Of a stretch of 6,789 nucleotides of DNA, positions 1 to 5,496 are shown in pieces. The translations under genes and the position numbers were made by a program. The stretch lies in contig CALPVI020000095.1 of assembly GCA_943326975.2 (NCBI GenBank), positions 1 through 6,789 on the forward strand, written 5' to 3'. Numbering within the stretch: the stretch's first letter is position 1; each line of letters opens with the position of its first letter. The stretch comes from Actinomyces viscosus. Its GTDB lineage: Bacteria > Bacteroidota > Bacteroidia > Flavobacteriales_D > Crocinitomicaceae. Below the pieces are notes generated by a model. The model worked only from the letters and a program-made list of their open reading frames with translations, was not told the DNA's origin and did not search any database.

Positions 1-1316
1 GTTGAATTATCACCACCAAACATAAATGCCCCAAGAATATCTTTGATTTTTGTTCGGATTTCTCCTACTGCAATATGATCAATTGTTTCGAAAATAGTTA
101 AATTTTCATCTAATAAAGATGCTTGATTTTGAGCGAAATAACCTATTTGAACATTGTGACCTAGCTCTAAAGAACCTTCGAAATCAATTTCTTTCATAAT
201 GGCTTTAATCATCGTTGATTTTCCTTCACCATTTTTACCTACAAAGGCAACTTTTTGACCTCGTTCTATTGTTAATGATGCTTTTTCAAAAACGGTATGA
301 TCACCATATTTTTTAGTTAATTCATTTACAACGACAGGATAACTACCTGAGCGTGGAGCAGGAGGGAACTTAAGTCTCAAAGCAGAAGTATCTACTTCAT
401 CTACTTCAATAATTTCCAATTTCTCCAACATTTTTACACGTGATTGAACCACTAATGTTTTTGAAAATGTTCCTTTGAAACGTTCAATGAATTCGGTTTG
501 TTCTGCAATGAATTTTTGTTGTTCATCGTATTGTTTTTGCTGTTGTTCTCTTCGTTCTTTTCTAAGTTCTAAATAATGAGAATATTTTGCTTTATAATCA
601 TATATCCTACCCATTGTTACTTCGATTGTTCGGGTAGTAATATTATCAACAAAGGCTCTATCGTGAGAAATAACCACAACAGCTTTTGCTTGATTAATTA
701 AGAAATCTTCTAACCACTGTATAGATTCAATATCCATATGGTTAGTTGGCTCATCTAAAAGTATAAGATCTGGTTTTCTTAATAATATTTTTGCTAATTC
801 AATTCGCATTCTCCAACCACCGCTAAATTCTGATGTAGGTCTTGAAAAATCTTCCCTTAAGAAACCTAAACCAAATAATACTTTTTCAACTTCAGCATCG
901 ATATTTACTTCTTCTATTGAATAGAATTTTTCACTAAGCTCAGAAACACGTTCGATGATTTTAAAATATTCATCTGATTCATAATCTGTACGAATCGTTA
1001 ATTGATGATTTAATTCTTCAATTTCATTTTTCATATTTGAAATTGCTTCAAATGCTTTTGAAGTTTCTTCGAATACAGTAGAATTATCTTCAGTCAAAAG
1101 ATGCTGTGGTAAATATGCGATTACATATTCTTTTGGAGCAGAAACATTACCACGAGTTGGTTTATTGATTCCAGCAAGAATTTTTAAAAGTGTAGATTTT
1201 CCTGCACCATTTTTACCCATCAATGCTATTTTGTCATTTTCATTTATAACAAAAGAAACATCACTAAATAATGTTTTACCACTAAATTCTACTGCTAAAG
1301 CATCTACTGAAATCAT
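1..1316 (-). CDS. ABC-F family ATP-binding protein (partial, C-terminus missing)
   Basis: This is a soluble, duplicated-cassette ATPase of the ABC-F family. Family members bind the ribosomal E site and modulate translation; they do not transport. 438 complete codons are present. The first cassette has Walker A GKNGAGKST (34-42), Q-loop YLPQ (68-71), signature SGGWR (165-169), Walker B LILLDEPTNHMD (184-195) with catalytic Glu189, and H-switch ISHD (216-219). A charged, Gln/Glu-rich linker at about 240-302 is in the place of the ABC-F inter-domain (PtIM) linker. The second cassette has Walker A GKNGEGKST (360-368) and Q-loop YFAQ (393-396), then runs off the left edge just before its signature, so roughly 100 residues are probably missing. 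There are no membrane segments, which fits ABC-F. The ATG at 1314-1316 is preceded by an A/T-only leader without a Shine-Dalgarno sequence. Subfamily (housekeeping or antibiotic resistance) cannot be decided here; a housekeeping Uup/YdiF-like role is my inference. Confidence 0.95.
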   Translation of the reverse strand, partial: MISVDALAVEFSGKTLFSDVSFVINENDKIALMGKNGAGKSTLLKILAGINKPTRGNVSAPKEYVIAYLPQHLLTEDNSTVFEETSKAFEAISNMKNEIEELNHQLTIRTDYESDEYFKIIERVSELSEKFYSIEEVNIDAEVEKVLFGLGFLREDFSRPTSEFSGGWRMRIELAKILLRKPDLILLDEPTNHMDIESIQWLEDFLINQAKAVVVISHDRAFVDNITTRTIEVTMGRIYDYKAKYSHYLELRKERREQQQKQYDEQQKFIAEQTEFIERFKGTFSKTLVVQSRVKMLEKLEIIEVDEVDTSALRLKFPPAPRSGSYPVVVNELTKKYGDHTVFEKASLTIERGQKVAFVGKNGEGKSTMIKAIMKEIDFEGSLELGHNVQIGYFAQNQASLLDENLTIFETIDHIAVGEIRTKIKDILGAFMFGGDNS

Positions 1317-1355
1317 ATATTTTTAAATTTTCAGTAAAGATAATTTAAAAATATA
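1316..1355. repeat. 14-bp perfect inverted repeat at the ABC-F start codon
   Basis: The arm at 1316-1329 (tatatttttaaatt) is the exact reverse complement of the arm at 1342-1355, with a 12-bp spacer. The arms contain only A and T. On the leftward transcript the second arm ends on the A of the ABC-F ATG, so a hairpin would place the start codon at the foot of the stem. No T-run follows on the leftward strand, so it is not a standard rho-independent terminator for the gene at 1384-2412. It may be an operator, a weak leader hairpin, or a chance product of A/T-rich DNA. Confidence 0.6.
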
Positions 1356-1383
1356 AGTTGGCTAAATAATCAGAAAACTTGGG

Positions 1384-2412
1384 TTAAATTTCTCCGTTAT
1401 TAGAAAGTAATGTAGCTATTCCATGCGTTTTTGGAAAATTAGCAAGTAAAATAATAATAATCACAGTGATAGGTGTGCTTATAATCATTCCGGGTATTCC
1501 CCAAATAGCTCCCCAAAAAGTTAATGCAATCATACTAACTAATGGGCTAATGTTTAATGATTTCCCTAACAGCTTTGGTTCTAATAAATTGCTAATTAGA
1601 ATTTGTGTAATACTTAAAACAACTAAAAGAATAAGTGTTGAATTTAAGTGGTCGAATTGTAAATATGAAAATAGCGAAGGAACTAAAATTGAAAGAAAAA
1701 TACCAATCACAGGAATATAATTAAAAACAAAAATAAAGGAAGCCCATAAAAAAGGAAATGCAAGACCAGAAGAATAAATTATAAAAAAACTAATAGTTGC
1801 TGAAATTAAACTTATTAGAGTTTTAAAACCAATATAATCTGTGATTGATTTTTCTATTTTTTGAAAAATTTGAATCGTTTGTTCGTATTTTTCTTCAATT
1901 GTAAAAATTGATTTTAATTTATATTTAAAGCTTGTTTCTTCAAGTAGAAGGAATAGCAGATAAAAAACAACTAAAACCAAATTGCCTAAAAATGAAGTTG
2001 TAGTGTTAATAATAGGATTGACCAAACTTGAAAAATCAAAATTTTCAATAGATAGGATAAATTTTTCAATAATTTGATTATTGAAATTTTGGTTAAAATA
2101 CGCAATGGTATTATCAATTTTAGCTTCGTTATTCTGAATGAAAACAGGAAGTTTTAAGGAGTTATTAATAAAAAGATTTACAATGAAGTATAGGATGTAA
2201 ATTAAGAAAGCTGATGCAAAAGTGCTTTTGATCCAATTTGACACTTTATTTTTTATAAAAGGTATTCGTTCAAAAAAACGTTTAAATGATCTCACTAAAA
2301 AATAAAATAAGGTCGCAAAAAGTATTGGTAGAACTATAGATTTACCTATAAATAATATAAATGTTATACTGATTAAAAATAAAAGAGTAATTGTAATGTC
2401 TGTTATTTTCAT
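1384..2412 (-). CDS. AI-2E family transporter (PerM/YdiK-like membrane protein)
   Basis: This is a 342-residue polytopic inner-membrane protein of the AI-2E transporter family. Members include TqsA (autoinducer-2 export) and Na+/H+ antiporter-like proteins, but for most the substrate is unknown. Hydrophobic segments lie at about 6-40 (two close helices), 65-85, 140-158, 198-218, 219-250, 256-276 and 295-325, with a soluble, charged stretch at about 86-135. Family hallmarks are the motif NYIPVIGIF (231-239), LLEPKLLGKSLNISPLV (276-292), and the glycine-rich FWGAIWGIPGM (299-309) leading into the last helix. The ATG at 2412 is chosen because MKITDITITLLF begins directly at the first helix. An upstream in-frame ATG at 2538 would add 42 residues without family character and run over the 5' end of the divergent gene. 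The ABC-F start lies 67 bp downstream, so co-transcription is possible. I would not claim AI-2 as the substrate. Confidence 0.92.
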   Translation of the reverse strand: MKITDITITLLFLISITFILFIGKSIVLPILFATLFYFLVRSFKRFFERIPFIKNKVSNWIKSTFASAFLIYILYFIVNLFINNSLKLPVFIQNNEAKIDNTIAYFNQNFNNQIIEKFILSIENFDFSSLVNPIINTTTSFLGNLVLVVFYLLFLLLEETSFKYKLKSIFTIEEKYEQTIQIFQKIEKSITDYIGFKTLISLISATISFFIIYSSGLAFPFLWASFIFVFNYIPVIGIFLSILVPSLFSYLQFDHLNSTLILLVVLSITQILISNLLEPKLLGKSLNISPLVSMIALTFWGAIWGIPGMIISTPITVIIIILLANFPKTHGIATLLSNNGEI

Positions 2413-2458
2413 TTCACTTATTTTTGAATTAATTCTGTATTTGTATAAAAGTAATGAA

Positions 2459-3769
2459 ATGATTGAATTTAATTTGAGAACATTAAAAAAATGTAATCTA
2501 TTAAAATTTGGGTTGTGTAAAAATATACTCCCAACCATTATTTTGTTATTAATTTTAAAATTTAACTTTTTTGCTCAAGATTCTATATTAAAAGGAAGGA
2601 GTTCAATCGGTTTCGTTCCAATATTTTCTTTTGATAATGATTTGGGTATAAGATATGGTGGCGTGTTTAATTATTTTAAATATGATGATAGTAGTTTTAA
2701 TTATTCTGAGAATTTATTTGTCAGAGCTTTTAATTCTACCAAGAATAGTTTCCAGATTCAATCTGTTTATGAAACAGATCATTTACTTACATGCGCTAAG
2801 GTTTTTATTGAAGGGAGTTATTTGAATGATCGGGCTTATGATTTTTTTGGATTTAATGGTGAGGCAAAATTAAATCCTGCACATGTTGAAAAACACAGTC
2901 CTTTTTTTATTCATGAAAACTATTATAAAATTCATAGAGAATTGATTCGTTTTCGTTTTGATTATCAGCGATATTTAACATCTAATAAATTTAGACTTTT
3001 AGCAGGATTTACTTTTAATAAATTAAGCATCTTACAAAAGAATACCGATTTAAATTTATATTCGGATTATCATCAATTTGGATTTATTAAGGAAAACGAA
3101 AAATTAGGTGGATATGTCAATTATATTACTTTAGGTTTAGTTTACGAAGATAGGGATAATCAGGTTTATTGTAATGATGGGAACTGGTTCGAATCTTTTA
3201 TGTTGTTTTCTCCAAAATCAATAAGTCATTCAGCTTTTTCTAAATTTATTTTAAATTGGAGATTATATAAAAAAATTGCTTCATCAAAAAATATATTAAT
3301 GTTAAGGACATCTTTACAAGGAAGAGTTTCAGGTGAAATCCCAAGTTTTTATAATTCGGTTTATACTGACACAAAATTAAGTCAGGATGGCCTTGGTGGT
3401 GCTTTTAACTTGAGAGGTTATTCTAGAAATTCGGTAGTTTCAAGTGGTTTTGGATTGCTGAATTTAGAAATCAGAAGAAATGTTTATGAATTTGTTTTTA
3501 AAGATAAACAAATAGATGTTGAATGCTCCGTGTTTTCAGATCAAGCTCTTGTATTACAAAAGTATGCCATTAGAAAAGATCATTTAACGAGTGAAATTTT
3601 AAAATTTTATTTTCAAGAAAATGCACCTAATTATTATTTAACTATAGGATTAGGTGCTTATTTGGTTTTAAATAAAAACAGCGTTATAAGTATTAATTAT
3701 GGAGTGCCTTTAGGTATTGGAAATGATTCAAAGGGAGCTATTTATATTGGTTCATCATTTTTATTTTAG
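2459..3769 (+). CDS. BamA/TamA (Omp85) family outer-membrane barrel protein without POTRA domains
   Basis: This is a 436-residue secreted protein predicted to form an outer-membrane beta-barrel. The N-terminus is a signal peptide: a basic start (KK at 10-11), a hydrophobic core at 23-38, and the end FFAQ/D (37-41), common in this phylum. The barrel begins almost at once with FVPIFSFDNDLGIRYGG (52-68), leaving no room for POTRA repeats. Omp85 landmarks are YEDRDN (229-234), the loop-6 motif LRGY (318-321) within LGGAFNLRGY, LNLEIRR (334-340), YGVPLG (414-419), and a C-terminal Phe (SSFLF) as an assembly signal. About 395 residues suits a 16-strand barrel. FDNDLG, YDFFGFNG (127-134) and the overall order match a POTRA-less Bacteroidota group annotated as BamA/TamA family, function unknown to me. 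The ATG at 2459 avoids overlap with the divergent gene, unlike an in-frame ATG at 2396; a TTG at 2513 would give a shorter signal peptide and cannot be excluded. Confidence 0.85.
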   Translation: MIEFNLRTLKKCNLLKFGLCKNILPTIILLLILKFNFFAQDSILKGRSSIGFVPIFSFDNDLGIRYGGVFNYFKYDDSSFNYSENLFVRAFNSTKNSFQIQSVYETDHLLTCAKVFIEGSYLNDRAYDFFGFNGEAKLNPAHVEKHSPFFIHENYYKIHRELIRFRFDYQRYLTSNKFRLLAGFTFNKLSILQKNTDLNLYSDYHQFGFIKENEKLGGYVNYITLGLVYEDRDNQVYCNDGNWFESFMLFSPKSISHSAFSKFILNWRLYKKIASSKNILMLRTSLQGRVSGEIPSFYNSVYTDTKLSQDGLGGAFNLRGYSRNSVVSSGFGLLNLEIRRNVYEFVFKDKQIDVECSVFSDQALVLQKYAIRKDHLTSEILKFYFQENAPNYYLTIGLGAYLVLNKNSVISINYGVPLGIGNDSKGAIYIGSSFLF

Positions 3770-3781
3770 TTTTTTAGGCAT

Positions 3782-3808
3782 AAAAAAAGCTGTCTTTTAA
3801 GACAGCTT
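3782..3808 (-). terminator. Rho-independent terminator downstream of the DUF3127 gene
   Basis: The arms aagctgtctt (3787-3796) and aagacagctt (3799-3808) are perfectly complementary, up to 10 bp around a very small loop. On the leftward strand the hairpin is followed by a T-run (complement of the A-run at 3782-3788), and it lies 19 nt after the stop of the 3828-4223 gene. Read rightward there is no T-run after the stem, so it is mainly a terminator for the leftward genes. It sits between two convergent genes and may also help end the rightward Omp85 transcript. Confidence 0.9.
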
Positions 3809-3827
3809 CGAAATATTTCTCTAGTTG

Positions 3828-4223
3828 TTAGAATGGTAAATCATCATCATCTGCAGCTGAATTAGCCTGAGCAGAAGCAACGTTTACTGGGTCTAAGTTC
3901 ATTGCTGAAGGACCGCTTTGAGGAATACCAGCTGGAGCAGTAGCTCCAATTTTTTCAATTCTCCAAGCTTCTAATGTGTTAAAATATTTGACCTCACCTT
4001 GTGGGCTTGTCCATTCACGACCTCTTAAGTTGAAAGATACTTCAACTTGTTCGTTTTGTTGGATACTATCTAATAAAGCACATTTGTCTTGTGTTGCTTG
4101 AAACATGATGTCTTGTGGGTACATGCTCGAAGCGTCAGTAACTACAAATTCTCTTTTTGAAAATTTTTCATTTACTTGAACAGTTGGATTCACCACCTTC
4201 ACAATTCCATTTAGTTTGAACAT
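3828..4223 (-). CDS. DUF3127 family OB-fold protein with SSB-like acidic C-terminal tail
   Basis: This is a 131-residue protein of the DUF3127 family, which is widespread in Bacteroidota and has no established function that I know of. Residues 1-92 form one compact beta-rich domain with the conserved stretches NEKFSKREFVVT (18-29), TQDKC (44-48), NLRGREW (65-71) and KYFNTLEAWRIEKI (79-92), consistent with an OB fold. A low-complexity linker rich in Ala, Pro, Ser and Asn follows (93-124). The protein ends in DDDDLPF (125-131), nearly the same as the acidic tip of bacterial SSB (DDDIPF in E. coli), which recruits replication and repair partners. This makes an SSB-like, possibly nucleic-acid-binding role a reasonable inference, but it is not canonical SSB. 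The ATG at 4223 is 25 nt after the stop of the upstream flavin-reductase-like gene, so the two are probably one operon ending at the terminator at 3782-3808. The leader is A-rich with no Shine-Dalgarno. Confidence 0.9.
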   Translation of the reverse strand: MFKLNGIVKVVNPTVQVNEKFSKREFVVTDASSMYPQDIMFQATQDKCALLDSIQQNEQVEVSFNLRGREWTSPQGEVKYFNTLEAWRIEKIGATAPAGIPQSGPSAMNLDPVNVASAQANSAADDDDLPF

Positions 4224-4248
4224 AATAATTTGTATTTGTTGTTTTGTA

Positions 4249-5142
4249 TTAATTATTAAAAGATAAAAGCGTTAGCCATGCATCTCTTAACTGATTTTTT
4301 TCTAATAATTCTTTTGCTTTCAAGTGTAAAGCAATTTCTAATTTTTTTGGTTCGTTTTCTAAAGATACGAATAATTCACTTAATTCCAAAAGTTTGTATT
4401 CGTTGACATCAGTTTCATTAGGGAGCTCTTCAATACCTGCTAAGTGACCTAAATCATTTCCAGTTAAAACGGTACTTTGTTTAATATCTAAAGGAAGTTG
4501 ATCAAATCCGATTCCACAAGTAGTAATAGGTTTAGTGATTTCGAACATAGATTTTTTATCAGCTCTACAATACCAATTACCACCCATTCTAGATACTAAG
4601 TCAATTTTAAATTGATCTATTGAACCATTTTCATCTAAAACCGCTTCATTGATGTGAATTTTAACTACTTCACAGATGATAAGATTTCCAGCTCCGCCTT
4701 CATGTCCTAATTCTACGACTTCATTGACTTTACATTCAAATTGAACAGGAGATTCACCAACTCTCTTAGGTTTAATTAAATCTGAATCTAATGCGGTAAA
4801 TCCTGCTTTTTCAAATTCACTAACACCTGGCGCATAGGGAGAGCTAGCTAAACTCATTTGATGTACTATGTCGTAATTGACAACGTTTATAACAACTTCA
4901 GGAATAACTTTTACATTTTTGTAAGTATCCTTTGTTTCATTCGTTCTTCCACTTCTAGCTGGAGAAAAAATTAAAATAGGAGGGTTAGCGCTAAAAACAT
5001 TGAAAAAACTAAAAGGAGCTAAATTTGCATTACCTTCTGCATCTACTGTAGAGGCAAAAGCGATAGGTCTTGGTCCTACAGCACCTAATAAATATTGGTG
5101 TAACTTCTGAACAGGAAGTGTTTTTGGGTCTATGCTTAACAT
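4249..5142 (-). CDS. Flavin reductase-like (FMN-binding split-barrel) protein
   Basis: This is a 297-residue cytoplasmic protein of the flavin-reductase-like, FMN-binding split-barrel family. Members bind FMN and many reduce flavin with NAD(P)H, but the donor and partner cannot be read from this sequence. The core spans about residues 16-195. It starts with the typical GPRPIAFASTVDAEG (23-37), then NLAPFSFFNVFSANPP (40-55) and the ligand-loop-like SPARSGRTNETKDT (60-73), followed by VVINVV (83-88) and PVQFECKV (132-139). RMGGNWYC (185-192) closes the domain. A C-terminal extension of about 100 residues, helical and Leu/Glu/Lys-rich in its last 60, makes the protein longer than the usual family length of about 200. 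The ATG at 5142 is supported by the domain starting soon after and by a candidate -7 element at 5163-5170. It is probably the first gene of an operon with the DUF3127 gene 25 nt downstream. No oxygenase partner is visible nearby. Confidence 0.9.
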   Translation of the reverse strand: MLSIDPKTLPVQKLHQYLLGAVGPRPIAFASTVDAEGNANLAPFSFFNVFSANPPILIFSPARSGRTNETKDTYKNVKVIPEVVINVVNYDIVHQMSLASSPYAPGVSEFEKAGFTALDSDLIKPKRVGESPVQFECKVNEVVELGHEGGAGNLIICEVVKIHINEAVLDENGSIDQFKIDLVSRMGGNWYCRADKKSMFEITKPITTCGIGFDQLPLDIKQSTVLTGNDLGHLAGIEELPNETDVNEYKLLELSELFVSLENEPKKLEIALHLKAKELLEKNQLRDAWLTLLSFNN

Positions 5143-5162
5143 AAAAGTTGTAATTAATGATG

Positions 5163-5170
5163 CAAATTTA
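5163..5170 (-). promoter_or_regulatory. Candidate -7 promoter element for the flavin-reductase/DUF3127 operon
   Basis: Read leftward, TAAATTTG exactly fits the Bacteroidota -7 consensus TAnnTTTG. Transcription starting a few bases downstream would leave a leader of roughly 15 nt before the ATG at 5142. No clear TTG -33 element lies about 19 bp upstream, so the call rests on the -7 match and its position. Confidence 0.35.
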
Positions 5171-5209
5171 ACTCGAAAATTAATCGAATAGGAGAGTTTT
5201 TTTTACCAT

Positions 5210-5218
5210 TTATCCACA
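5210..5218 (+). promoter_or_regulatory. Perfect DnaA-box 9-mer
   Basis: TTATCCACA is identical to the strong consensus DnaA box and lies in the AT-rich spacer between divergent transcription units. It is followed by a short dyad, AATTGA-AA-TCAATT (5218-5231). I saw only one box and no dnaA or dnaN neighbour, so this is not an origin by itself. It may be a DnaA regulatory site or a chance match. Confidence 0.35.
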
Positions 5219-5275
5219 ATTGAAATCAATTAATAAAAAATGTATTAAAAAATTTTTCATTTCAAAATAATTAAA

Positions 5276-5283
5276 TATCTTTG
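5276..5283 (+). promoter_or_regulatory. Candidate -7 promoter element for tRNA-Leu
   Basis: TATCTTTG matches the Bacteroidota -7 consensus TAnnTTTG in a very AT-rich stretch. Transcription starting near 5290 would give a leader of about 60 nt, removed by 5' processing of the tRNA. The -33 position has only a T-run (5253-5257) and no TTG, so the match is partial. Confidence 0.4.
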
Positions 5284-5348
5284 TACTCCGTTTCAAACAT
5301 AGCTTTTATAAAGTTAAAATTGGTAAACGTACTAAGAAGGTATTGATT

Positions 5349-5430
5349 GCGGATATGGTGAAATTGGTAGACATGCCAGACTTAGGATCTGGTGCCGTGA
5401 GGCGTGTGGGTTCGACTCCCTCTATCCGCA
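5349..5430 (+). tRNA. tRNA-Leu (anticodon UAG)
   Basis: This is an 82-nt tRNA gene. The 7-bp acceptor stem pairs GCGGATA (5349-5355) with TATCCGC (5423-5429), followed by discriminator A at 5430. The anticodon stem CCAGA/TCTGG (5376-5380 with 5388-5392) encloses the loop CTTAGGA, giving anticodon TAG at 5383-5385, which reads CUN leucine codons. The long variable arm (TGCCGTGAGGCG region) is the class II form expected of leucine tRNA. The T loop GGTTCGACTCC is canonical. The CCA end is not encoded. It has its own terminator 8 nt downstream and precedes tig. Confidence 0.98.
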
Positions 5431-5438
5431 CTTATTTG

Positions 5439-5467
5439 ATGGTATTAGTTCGCTAATACCATTTTTT
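5439..5467 (+). terminator. Rho-independent terminator after tRNA-Leu with TTCG loop
   Basis: The perfect 10-bp stem atggtattag (5439-5448) / ctaataccat (5453-5462) closes on a TTCG tetraloop and is followed by a T-run at 5462-5467. It sits 8 nt after the tRNA and 29 nt before the tig start codon. It should end most transcripts from the tRNA promoter. Confidence 0.92.
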
Positions 5468-5496
5468 GTATATTATAAGTTTAAAAAACAGAAAAG

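Noticed and set aside
1..1316. Antibiotic-resistance ABC-F (Msr/Vga/OptrA-type) reading
   Set aside because: The core motifs are shared by all ABC-F proteins, base composition matches the neighbours, and there is no mobile context. A housekeeping member is more likely, though subfamily placement needs a tree.
1466..1720. 84-residue rightward open frame inside the AI-2E family gene
   Set aside because: It is antisense to the conserved C-terminal helices of the membrane protein, shows no family resemblance or upstream signal, and is explained as a shadow frame.
2396..2458. Upstream ATG at 2396 for the Omp85 barrel gene
   Set aside because: It would overlap the AI-2E family start and put an extra hydrophobic stretch before a complete signal peptide. 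The ATG at 2459 gives a normal basic, hydrophobic, FFAQ order.
2413..2538. Upstream ATG at 2538 extending the AI-2E family protein by 42 residues
   Set aside because: The extra residues are not family-like and would overlap the start and signal peptide region of the divergent Omp85 gene; MKITDITITLLF at 2412 begins right at the first membrane helix.
5143..5348. Replication origin (single DnaA box in AT-rich DNA)
   Set aside because: There is only one perfect box, no cluster or iterons, and no dnaA, dnaN or similar neighbours.
5383..5385. TAG anticodon read as a possible amber suppressor tRNA
   Set aside because: An anticodon UAG pairs with CUA/CUN leucine codons, not with the UAG stop codon, which needs CUA. 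The long variable arm also fits ordinary tRNA-Leu.
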